NCBI GenBank assembly: GCA_946902985.2
Contig: OX336388.2
Location: 227,190,467-227,254,466, forward strand
Reading direction: 5' to 3'
DNA: 64,000 nt
Origin: Meconema thalassinum
Taxonomy: Eukaryota; Arthropoda; Insecta; Orthoptera; Tettigoniidae
Part shown: one piece after another, positions 30,874 through 40,925 of the stretch
Layout of the letters: the number at the start of each line of letters is the position of its first letter
Numbering within the stretch: the stretch's first letter is position 1
The notes under the pieces: model-generated
Database searches by the model: none
Told to the model about the DNA's origin: nothing
The model's input: only the letters and a program-made list of their open reading frames with translations
Made by a program: the position numbers and the translations under genes

Positions 30874-31655
30874 CAGGGGCGTAGCCAGGGGAGTGTTACT
30901 GGGGGGGTCAGAACCCCCAACCTTTATGAAATTTTTACCACAAAAAAGAACAGGAACTGGTGGTATAATTAATAAGCTAAATAAATATTTCTTAAATCAA
31001 ATAATGACACTTGCTGATGATTTTATAACTCGTGCTTTGTGGGAAATTGGTATGGTTGTGATTTGTGTCTGCGTCACCACCACTTTCTATATGGCGATCT
31101 ATCGTACCCTATAACTTAGTTTCTATATCTTAGCCTCCCTTCGAGGACCGTATATTTTCTATCGTATTATATTGGCGTTTCCTCACTAGAGTACGTTTTT
31201 CCTCTGGTCTCGAACCTACGCTTCTAAGTTCCTTTTGCTAGAACTTCTATCTTTCGCGATCGTAATAACTGTTTATTCTTGTCCTTTACCGGACTTAGTG
31301 TCTTTAAAATGTCTTTACTAGGCATAACGCCGCTTATTTGTTTTAGTTCTTGTGACTTCGTAACTGTATCGAACTAGTGTTCTTCTGGAACTCGAAGTTC
31401 TCTACTGATCGCTGTATATTACTTTGATGATATTTCTTTAAAGTCCGTAGATGTAGTGTTCTTTATACTTTATACTTTAGGAAGCCTTTCGGTGAGGCTC
31501 CCCATTGAGGGTACACACGTCTTCATAACAACGCATAACTCCCAGTGTTGCCAATCTAGATTTCTTTCCCGTTAAATATATCTTTTATTTCAAACTGAGC
31601 CTAGCCCCAGATAATTCCAAATCCATCCTAGCAGGGCAATTAGCTGTCTTTCTTG

Positions 31656-31694
<39 letters not shown>

Positions 31695-31954
31695 TTCTTA
31701 GCCTGAGGGCAGTTGTGTATATAAATTAATCTACGTAGTTTTAATTAAAAGTAATACTAATAATCATAATAATAATTAAGACCTAGTAAATTCTGTAGGT
31801 GCGGTACATTAACACTAATTTGGAGATCACTGTTAACATCTTGAGTGTGAGATAGTCGAGTTACTTCATATACTATGTCCTGCAATTCTCCGAATTACGG
31901 TTATCTCCCAGCTACTGTAACCCCTCCCATTGGTCGATTTTGGCTACGCTACTG
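30874..31954. mobile_element. Non-autonomous hAT element, 1081 bp
   Basis: Perfect 8-bp flanking duplication ATTTGAAC (30866-30873 and 31955-31962), as hAT transposases make. Ends are short imperfect inverted repeats, CAGGGGCGTAGCCAGG against CAGTAGCGTAGCCAAA. No transposase domain seen. The interior contains a CTTT run (31652-31695). Other frames are short and uninformative. Confidence 0.8.
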
Positions 31955-32049
31955 ATTTGAACCAGCAATGTTTTTGACGAAAATATTGGTTTTATAAAAC
32001 GCTTCACTTCCTATGCTTTGAGTGTGCAGGTTTCTATAATTGATTTACA

Positions 32050-32245
32050 ATGTCAGTACCCTTTTGTATGTTGACATCATGGACGTCAAATTGGCAGGTG
32101 AACAGCTAAAGGAAGTAGGAGAATTCTGTTACTTAGTAAGCAAAATAACCAGTGATGGACGAAGCGAAGAGGATTTAAAAAGTAGGTTGGCTCAGGTAAG
32201 GAAAGTATTCTACCGAAAAGAAATCTGTTGACATCGAATATATTT
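32050..32245 (+). pseudogene. RTE-type LINE fragment, left half
   Basis: Frame reads DVKLAGEQLKEVGEFCYLVSK, ITSDGRSEEDLKSRLAQ and VFYRKEIC, the post-RT region of RTE LINEs, then breaks where a minus-strand LINE fragment is inserted. Continues at 32918. Confidence 0.7.
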
Positions 32246-32917
32246 ATTTATTTGCTCGAATCAGAGGTAGATAAATAATATTGTACATACAAAATCAAAG
32301 GAGCAACATGGAATTATACATTTATAATCAAACTGTCTTTGCCCAGAAACGAGAAACTGCTATAGCATTTTCTTTTGCCTTAAACAACTCCTCCTCACTA
32401 CAAGAATCAGGGCAGCATAAGCACTGACACAGATGCTTTGTTGTCTGTACCTCTCCACATTCACAAAGTGTTGATTCTTGTAGGTATCCCCATTTCATTA
32501 GGTTATCCTTAGTTTTGCCAACACCTGCTCGTAATCTGTTTAATGATTTCCAAGTGGTCCAGTCCAAGTTGTGCCCGGCTGGTAAGCATTCTGCTGGTCT
32601 TACCCCTGTTGGAAGATGATTGATTTTCTCTGGCTTTGTGGTAAGTGGAGATGTTGATTGTAAAAAGCTCTTTCTAGATTTCAATCTAAGTCTTGGAGGA
32701 GTATATCCGTGCAGCGCGTCTAGCTCACTTTCTTCCACTTTCTTTGTTTCAGCATTTGCGGCTACTTTCCGACGTATTTCAGGGGGAGCAATGCCTGTCA
32801 TGTAGTACAGCTTTTCGACGGGAGTCGGTTCCAGGCATCCTGTAATAAGCCTTGCAGTTTCATTAAGAGCTACGTCAACTTGTTTTGCATGGGCTGATTT
32901 CTGCCATACAGGGCAGA
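32246..32917 (-). pseudogene. Jockey/CR1-type LINE C-terminal fragment inserted in the RTE copy
   Basis: One open minus-strand frame from about 32915 to 32331: PVWQKSAHAKQVDVALNETA, RLITGCLEPTPVEKLYYM, TGIAPPEIRRK, then NRLRAGVGKTKDNLMKWGY and the zinc-like CECGEVQTTKHLCQC, ending RFWAKTV. The 3' tail is an AAATA-type run at 32246-32258, so this is a 5'-truncated insertion. The uninterrupted frame suggests it is fairly young. No RT core is present and the clade is inferred from the tail only. Confidence 0.65.
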
Positions 32918-33375
32918 TTTAGGTATTACGAAATTGTTTTTGAAAGCCTTTACTTGGGCGTGGTGCTCTATGGAAGTGAAACGTGGGCTTTTGGCTAACA
33001 GAAAACAGATGAATAGAAGCGTTCGAAATGTGGTGTAATAGGAGAATGATGAAGATCAGATGAGTAAGGTAGATAGAGTAATATTTGAAGAGGTATTAAG
33101 ATGAGTGGGAGAGAAGAGATGTTTCTGGTGACTGCTAATTAGGAGATTGGTTGGACACATTCTAGGACACCGAGGAATAATAAGCTTAGTTATGGAAGGA
33201 AGGGTCGGGGATAAGAACTGTAGGGGTAGACCAATGTTAGAATATGTTAAACAGATTACCTCGGATGTAAGGTGTGGTTGCTGTGTAGAGATGAAACGAT
33301 TAGTTCAGACAGGGAGGAATGAAGCGCTGCCTCAAACTAGTGAAAAGACTGAACACTCAAGAAACAACAACAATA
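32918..33375 (+). pseudogene. RTE-type LINE fragment, right half
   Basis: LGVVLYGSETWAF is clear, then shifted frames with KCGVIGE and a later open stretch LVGHILGHRGI-like to 33404. Ends ACCTCGGATGTAAGGTGTGG and GATGAAACGATTAGTTCAG as in the other RTE 3' ends. Confidence 0.7.
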
Positions 33376-33850
33376 GTCAAACTGGCTTATTTCGAAGTCT
33401 TTAAACACAATATTGTCAATAATTCGAATTTTTCGCGGTGTCGCATGGGATTCCTATTCAAGAAAATTTTAATAAGCGTATTCAAAATACCATAAGTTAT
33501 GCAGAACCAAAATATTCCACCACGCAAATGAATATGTATAGCCTATGTGTATTATGTGACCAAAAAATGTGACTATTATCACTTTATTCGGTGTAAAAAA
33601 TAAAAAAAGCACTCAGTGACTATTGCAAAGACAATAGTAAAGAATAGTCATGTAATTTTATGGTATACAGAATTATGTTCATTTTACAATTTTGTAAGCA
33701 ATGGCTTTTCAGCTGCAATAAAATTTATAAAATACCGTTTTGAATAAAAACATAATGTCACTTGAATCTGACTTGAGATGGGGGTAAACAATGTGATTTA
33801 TCTTAATTATTTAAAGATTATTTTAGTCTACAATCCTTCCATAACTCAGA
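33376..33850. other. Unassigned AT-rich spacer
   Basis: No feature recognised. Confidence 0.4.
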
Positions 33851-33970
33851 TTATTATTCCTCGGTGTCTTAGAATGTGTCCAACCAATCTCCTCATTAGG
33901 AGTCACCAGAAACATCTCTTCTCTCCCATTCATCTTAATACCTCTTTTTTTACACCACTTTACTTATTCA
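33851..33970 (-). mobile_element. RTE-type LINE fragment
   Basis: Inverted match to 33085-33180: TCCTCGGTGTCTTAGAATGTGTCCAACCAATCTCC and the CATCTCTTCTCTCCCA segment. Confidence 0.6.
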
Positions 33971-34088
33971 TTGTCTCTCGTGAACAATCAACAACTGATG
34001 AACACTCTCAAGTTACGTAATGTTTACTAGGCAACATATACTGCATATCTATGGTGTTGTGGTAAGACGTCTTAGCTCACAGTTACAT

Positions 34089-34581
34089 AATTGAATCGGT
34101 CATTGTAAGAAGGCACTAAGTCGATTCTTGTCAAAATTGCGATTTCCATGGATATGTATAGTATGAATGTCGACGCATCTAGCTATGTTAAAAGCAACTA
34201 AGTCTGCCCGTTCAGTATGCTGTAATACTACTAGCTGAATTTAATGTTCAGTGTTAGAGAGAACTAAGTCATTGACTTAGTTCCATACTTTTTTGCTTCT
34301 ATTTGCCCACTACCGTATAGCTAGCATTGAAAGTGTAGTAATATGCTATACTGGTATCTATAAATCTGTATATTTGTCATAAAAGTGAACTAACTACTTT
34401 TTAAGATCTGATTCATTGTTAAAGGGAACTAAGTCATACCTCTCTAGAACAGTATTATTGCGGGCAATGATACTTACACGTGACACTATGCTTTACAATT
34501 AAGTGAGAGAAACAGTTTTTGTCAATTATCTCAATTCTTACAAAAATGAGTTAGTGCCTTCTAATAATGACCGATTCAATT
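34089..34581. mobile_element. MITE with inverted ends
   Basis: Left AATTGAATCGGTCATT and AGAAGGCACTAA are inverted at the right end over about 40 bp. The interior repeats AACTAAGTC several times and holds a palindrome GAACTAAGTCA/TTGACTTAGTTC near 34270-34292. No coding frame. No clear target duplication, so the superfamily is unknown. Confidence 0.6.
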
Positions 34582-34621
34582 GTAGGACCGCCAAAGTAAG
34601 GTTTTAATTTAGTGGGAAAAC

Positions 34622-34800
34622 ATTGATTTGTACGACTATCCTATCATAAAAATCATGACTTTTGTATCATAGACATCATTCTGATTTGTTTTGTATGACT
34701 TTCGTATCTTAGACGTCATTATGATTTGTTTTGTATGTATTTCTATCATAGAAATGATTTTGATTTGATTTGTCACTTTCTCATCTAGGTATAAATCATT
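34622..34800. repeat. Minisatellite, left block, units of about 50 bp
   Basis: Recurring GATTTGTTTTGTATGACTTT, TATCATAGA and AATCATT segments about 50 bp apart. Units vary and contain partial inverted symmetry. Confidence 0.75.
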
Positions 34801-35264
34801 GTGAGGTTTGAAGCCATTTTTCAATGTTGCCTTAGTAAACTAAAGTTTGGTGCATTTCAGTCGGTCAACACGAATGTATCCATAGAGTTGAGTTATACCC
34901 TAATCCTAAAAAAAATAAAAAAAATACACGAGATTAATAATTACACCAGGATGACCAGTTTCGATCGTCAAGTGATCATCAACAGATCCGTTAAACTTAG
35001 GCTGAAAAATCTATGTTTAAAAATACAGGTGAAAAGATTTACAATATGTACAATTATTTAGTTGCAGTATAGGTAATGCAACTTGTCAGTGTATGCTAGT
35101 TGAAGCATATATTATGTTAGGTGGAATGCTAAAATGGCGATATAAATCAGGAATTTGTCTGTTTGGAGTGACTATATGGTTGTAAAAGTCAACTATGGTT
35201 GTACTGTATAGTGTAAGTAATAGCCGGAATTTTGTCTCGAAGGTGATCTTTAACGTGCCAGTAA
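34801..35264. other. Block interrupting the minisatellite
   Basis: Unrelated sequence separating two blocks of the same minisatellite. It includes a relative of the hairpin arm at 3712-3769 (TCAGTCGGTCAACACGA). Probably an insertion; no ends could be defined. Confidence 0.4.
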
Positions 35265-36005
35265 TATGGTTTGATTTGTACGACTATCCTATGATCGAAA
35301 TCATACTGATTAGTTTTGTACAGCTTTCCTGTCTTACACATCATTATGATTTGTTTTGTATGACTTATAGAAATCATTATGATTTATGTCGTAAAATAAT
35401 TTTGTTCTGTAAGACTAACCTATCATAGAAATCATTCTGATTTGTTGTGTATATTTTCCCTATATTAGACATCATTATAATTATTTTGTATGACTTATAT
35501 AAATCATTATGATTTGTTCTGTACGACTATCCTATCATAGAAATCATTATGATTTGTTTCATTACACTTTCCTATCACAGAAATCATTATTTTTGAACGA
35601 CTTTCCTGTAATAGAAATAATTATGGTTTGATTTGTATGACTTTTGTATCATGGAAATCATTCTGATTTGTTCGGTGTGACTTTCCTATCTTAAACATCA
35701 TTATGATTTGTTTTGTATGACTTTCTTATAGAAATCATTATGATTTGTGTCGTAAATATATTTTATTCTGTAAGACTATCCTATCATAGAATTCATTCTG
35801 ATTTGTTTTGTATGACTTTCCTATCTTATACATCATTATGCTTTGTTCGGTAATACTTATAAAAATCATTATGATTTGTTCTATACGATTTAAGTGTCGT
35901 AAAAATAATTTTGTTCTGTAAGACTATCCTATGATAGAAATCATTATGGTTTGATCGTATGACTATCCAATCATAGAAATGATCATAATTTTTTTGTACG
36001 ACTTT
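35265..36005. repeat. Minisatellite, right block, units of about 45-55 bp
   Basis: Same unit as 34622-34800, about 15 degenerate copies of GATTTGTT, GTATGACTTTCCTATC and ATAGAAATCATTAT. Confidence 0.8.
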
Positions 36006-36239
36006 ACGTTCTACTTGGAAACATCTTGCTACAACTACAGTAGTTCATGTGAAATTAAGAGAACTAATTTTTAACTTTTCACCATATCCTCATCATATTA
36101 GCAAATATTTTCCTAACTTTTAACATATAAATAATATTATTTCTTAAATGTCCTAGCACCTAAGTATTCGTGCCATGATATTTCTGAATTCATCATTATA
36201 GGGCCTAAGTTTACTTAACCTTTTATAGGGCAAAACTAT
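36006..36239. other. Unassigned AT-rich spacer
   Basis: Nothing recognised. Confidence 0.4.
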
Positions 36240-36450
36240 TTATTTTCATTTTATGTGTGTTAACATTTTAATCTATATTAATTTTTATAATTATTAATAA
36301 TGTTATTTTTTATTTCTCTAATTTTAATGTTTATATATTTATATTTAATTTTCAATTTATGTTCTTAGAGATTTAATTTTGATATTTTTATTGAATTAAT
36401 TAATTAACTAATTTTGAGTTGGTTTTTACAATTATTTTCATATTTTGTAT
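36240..36450 (+). repeat. Repeat X, copy 1, left part
   Basis: Very AT-rich. TTTTCAATTTATGTTCTTA, GATTTAATTTTGATATTT and TTTTTACAATTATTTTCATATT match 59450-59545. Continues at 39883 beyond an inserted LINE. Confidence 0.6.
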
Positions 36451-39400
36451 TGTTATGTTCTTCTTCTTCTCCTTTCCGATGAGGCCTGCTAGGGACCACG
36501 TGCCAATTTCAATTCTTCACACTTTGTTGTTTTCTCTTCCGTTCCCTCCAGTACTCCTTCATCCGTTCACTATGCTGCTTCTTTCTCTCCTCGGACCACT
36601 TCGCACCAGGTTTCTTTGGCAATCTTCCTTGGAATCCTTTCATACTTAATACCCTTTTTCTGAAGATCTCTCTGTTCACCGTTTCTTCTTCTCTTATATT
36701 ATTTCTTTCTAAATCTTTCTTTACTTCTTGAATCCAGCTAGTTGTTGCCCTTTCTCCCAAAGGTACTTGAATATCCTTTTCGTTAATCTGGAATCATCCA
36801 TTCTGTAAATATGTCCAAAGAATTTCAATCTCCTTTTTCTTATCGTTTCTGTTATATTTTCTATGTTCCTGTATATTTCATCATTAGATCTTAATTTCCA
36901 TACTTCTGCTGTTTTCACTAGGCCTAAAATTTTCCTCATGATTCGCCTTTCTAGTACTTCAAGTTTATCTAATCTATAGTTTAGTACCAGACATTCACTT
37001 GCGTATAGGCATTCCGGTTTCACCACAGTAGTCTAGTGCCTTATTTTAAGATTTTTAGATAAGCCCTTTTGTTATAAAAATTCTTAGTGATACCATATGC
37101 TCTTTCCATCTTGTGTACCCTTTCTTCTACCGAAGATTTTTCTAAACCATTTTCTTGAATTATTTCTCCCAGATATTTGAATTTCTTTACTTTTTCCACT
37201 GTACCAATATCTGTTGCCAAATATTTTGAAGCGTTCTTGATGTTTGTAATAAATTTAGTTTTTTCTACGGAGATTCTCAAACTATTTTGTTGGCTATTTC
37301 TTCCAAGAGATTGATTTGTGTTGTTGCACTTGTTAGGTTTTCTGACAATATAGCAAAATCGTCTGCAAATGCTAGGCAACGTATTTCAATGCCTTTGTTT
37401 CTTCTTCCCAAAGTTACTGGCGAAATGTTATGTTCTTTTAGCTTTAAATTCCAAATTCTTACAATTTTCTCTAAACCGCAGTTGAACAGAAGGGGTGATA
37501 AACCATCACCTTGCCGTACACCTGTATTTATCTTAATAGATTTTGATATCTCACCCATAAATTTTACTTTTGAAACCGTGTCAGTAAGGGTTTCACGTAT
37601 TAGGTTTGCCAATTTAGTTTTCACTCCAAATTCACGAATTGTTTTATCCATGGTTTCTCTATCAACCGAGTCAAAGGCCATTTTAAAATCTACAAAAGTC
37701 ACAACTATGTCCTTTGAATTCAGGATCCTATGGCGAATTATGAATTTTAAGTTAAATATTTGTTCTGAACAAGATCTACCTTTGCGAAATCCAGCTTGAT
37801 ACTCGCCCAGTTGCTTGTCAAGTGATGTTTTTACTCTATTCAGCAATATTTTTGAAAATACCTTGTATGCAATTTGAAGAAGAGAGATGCCTCTATAGTT
37901 ATCAACGTTTTGTTTGTCCCCTTTTTTATGCAATGGGTGTTTTAGAGCCACTTTCCATTCCTCTGGAATCCTCTCTGTTCTCCAAATATCTTCAAAGATT
38001 AACTGCAGTTCTTCAATGATTTTTGATTGAGACCATTTCAAAACTTCAGCTGTTATAGAGTCCTCTCCGCTAGCTTTATTATTTTTTAGATTGCTAATTG
38101 CTTCTTTAATTTCTTCAGCATTGGGTGGTATATCTTCTTCCAGATTTTCTGTTGCTTGTGAGAATTCAAACTTATGATCTGGTTCAGGGCAGTTTTAAAG
38201 TTGATCAATGTGCTTCGCAAGTATTTCACAGTTCTCAACATTGCTTAGGCCAAGCCTACCATTTTCATCTTTAAAGCATATGCTAGGTTCTTGATACTCC
38301 TTTAATTGACTCTTAAAAGTCTGATAGAAGTTTCGAGAGTTATTTTTAACAAAGCTGTCTTGCAGGTCATTAAGTTGTGATTTTTCGAATGATCTTTTAA
38401 CTCCCCTTATTATTCTAGCAGTGTCTTTCCTTTGCAGTTTGAAATGGTCATAATGTTCCGACTTTCCAGATCATTTCCACTTTTTCCATTGTTTAGTTTT
38501 CTCTTGTAACGTATCTTCACATATTTGATTCCACCAAGGTTTCTTCTTAAGTTTGGCTAGCCCAAACGTCTTCTGGGCTGCGTTGGTTATTTCTTTAGAT
38601 AAATCTTGCCACTTCCCATGATGAGTTACTTTTATTTCTTCCTGAAATGTTTCCAATGTTTCTTGTGTAATTTGAAGTCTATTTGTGTTATATTTATTTA
38701 CCTTCCCCCTCTTCTGTGGTTTCTGTTGGGTAAGAATTTGAGTTTAATTTTAGACAAATAGTGATCAGAGTCAAAATCTCTGCTTCTTATAACCTTGACA
38801 TTCATAATTTTTTTCATGTTTCTTTTGGATATAGCTACATGATCCAGTTGAAATTCACCTAGTATTGGATTTGGAGAAATCCATGTTTTAGCTTTTCTTA
38901 GCAATTTCTTGAAGAAAGTTGACATTAACTTAAGTTGAAAGTTTTTACAAATAGTAATTAATCTCATCCCATTTCTGTTTGTTCTTTGGTGTGCAGCATA
39001 TTCTCCCACTATTGGTCTATGAATCCTCTCTCTTCCTATTTGGGCATTAAAATCTCCAAGTTATATCACCACATTTGATTTTGGAACTTTAGATATTTCA
39101 TCATCCAGGAGGTCCCAGAATTCCTCTACTTTATTTGGGTTCTTCTTGTTGTCTTCACTTATTGGCGCATGACAATTAACGAAAGTATATATTTTATTTT
39201 TGCATTTCATTGTCAAAAGAGACATCCTTTCCGAGCGTGATTTGAATTCAGTTACATTGGCTAATAGACTTTTATGGACATAAAAGCCTGTTCCCAAAAG
39301 TGACATTCCTTTCATAATTTTAATCGCAGGTTTACCTTTAAAGATTCTATAATCTTCCGTTTCTGTCACATTCTCATCCAAATATCTTGTCTTTTGTACT

Positions 39401-39882
39401 GCTAAAATTTGAATTTCGTTTCTATCTAAAAGTAGTTCTAATTCCGTCTGTTTACCCACCTTCAGTAAAGAATTTACATTCAAAGTACCTGCAAAAAACG
39501 TATGTTTAAACTTAAGTCTGGAAGGATTCCAAGGATGCTCCGACTCATCCCTATCGCAGATGTTGGGACTCCCCAGAACCCTAGGTCCTGATGCATTGCT
39601 TAACGCAATGGTGGATTTCTCTTCCGAGTTGCCACCTGGGGCAGTGCTTTCTTTCAGCGGCTTTTCCATTCTGCAATTGAAATTGTGTGTTTCAAGGGTA
39701 GGAATAATATTCCAAAGTAAGATCAGATTGTTAGTCTGAAATGATTTGTTTTCGTGGTTGACTCCACTAGGTTCTTCCGCCCTCTCAGCCGTTGAGAAAT
39801 GAAATTCTTCTTCCGCCTTTGAGACCGTTGACCGTTATTCTTAGAGCCCCCAGCACTGATCGGCTCACCGACCCAGCTTCAT
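36451..39882 (-). mobile_element. LINE subfamily A, near full length, minus, decayed
   Basis: 3' end (plus-strand left) matches subfamily A: CACGTGGTCCCTAGCAGGCC, followed in element orientation by an AAG-rich tail. The leader at the right end shares the GCCGATCAGTGCTGGG region with 7330-7350. It sits inside repeat X, whose two parts flank it. The flanks ATTATTTT...TTGTTAT on both sides may be an imperfect target duplication. Confidence 0.75.
36509..39669 (-). pseudogene. LINE polyprotein with multiple lesions
   Basis: Starts MEKPLKESTAPGGN. Endonuclease pieces: TLNVNSLLKVGK, VQKTRYLD (E replaced by K in QETR), NCHAPI, then a stop at about 39061 just before LGDFNAQIG. Further pieces: LDHVAIS and SDHYLS (38698-39009), then KKPWWNQIC. 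RT piece 37277-38041: HPLHKKGD, NYRGISL, AGFRKGRSC, FVDFKMAFDSVD, RQGDGLSP and FADD. C-terminal pieces at 37379-36509 with RRLKFFGHIYRM and ERMKEYWRERK. At least one stop and several frameshifts, so clearly older than the copy at 7434. Confidence 0.85.
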
Positions 39883-40180
39883 TATTTTTAAAAATTTCAT
39901 GTTTCTTTTGTTATTGTAATTTTATTTTTATGATTTTTATTTCTATATGTTATCTTCACACTTTAATTGTTAATGTTTTTAGTTTAATTTTTTAATGTTA
40001 TCCACCACATTACGTCAAGTAGATACGTAGGTATATTTGATTTTTTGAAATACTAGAACTTTGGCATGAAAATTCTCCGACATTTAGCTGAAAGATTCAA
40101 CTATCAGCATCTTTGAAAGCATAAACTGTCCTTATGACAGGTGGTTAATATAGAGTCCACTATCCCATAAAGGGTTAATT
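39883..40180 (+). repeat. Repeat X, copy 1, right part
   Basis: CACATTACGTCAAGTAGATAC, TTTAGCTGAAAGATTCAACTA and CTTATGACAGGTGGTTAATA match 61050-61215. TAATTGTTAATGTTTTTAGTTTAA around 39980 is the unfilled counterpart of the Helentron-like insertion site at 59636/61033. Confidence 0.65.
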
Positions 40181-40270
40181 AATAACAACACTACTCAAAT
40201 TGTGTATTCCTTGCATTAGTTGCTCTTGCCAATGTTATTCATAGTTATCAACTCGACCTTATCATGATTA
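40181..40270. other. Short spacer
   Basis: Nothing recognised. Confidence 0.4.
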
Positions 40271-40925
40271 ACAACAAGAAGTTCCGTGACGAACTAAAGA
40301 GCCTACTTTTCTTCAAATTTAAGATTCATGCCAATGATTAATCTATATGGATCTATCTAGAATAATGACGAAATTAAGTTGGTAATATCAAAATTTCTAA
40401 TTAGTTCGAAATTCTGTACACCTGGCATAATGCAGCCTAATAGAGAACTACAGTTGGCAGCACTGGTGACTGAACATATTCTAAGTTCCATCTCTTAAGG
40501 TACAGAATACAAAATTTGGTTGAAGTCCAATGGATAGCATGGCCGTTACATGCAGTTAAACATTGGAACTAATAGCGCGCGTAAAATCATGTTGGCAACA
40601 ATGACATTTTTTTATGAAATCCATTAGTTAGTAGAGAAGTTACATGCATTTTAAAATTGGACCTATCAGCAGGCTTAGAATCATGTTGGCAGCACTGACG
40701 TATATTAGTTACTCCAAATTAATCTAGAATGTCAGGTACTATACGTGTGCAAAGTTTAGGGCTATTGGCTCGCATACTTTCTGATATAACGATATTCGGG
40801 TAACAAAAATAGAGACAGTATTTATTAACAGTTGGCAGCCCTGGTTGCTCCTAAATATACGCATAGTCATAACTGTTATGGTACACATAACACACGAAAT
40901 TTGGTTGAAATCCAAATGATAGTAT
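40271..40925 (-). mobile_element. Helentron-like element, subfamily B (minus), 3' part
   Basis: Begins with the inverted 3' end AACAAGAAGTTCCGTGACGAAC and AGCCTACTTTTCTT. GTTGG landmarks lie at 40453, 40591, 40685 and 40831: the last step is 146, earlier ones are shortened. Cut by the LTR retrotransposon; the remainder is 51094-51805. Confidence 0.75.
40922..40925. repeat. LTR retrotransposon target duplication, left
   Basis: GTAT, repeated at 51094-51097. Removing the element restores CCAAATGATAGTATAGTAG, which aligns with the related monomer near 51395. Confidence 0.8.
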
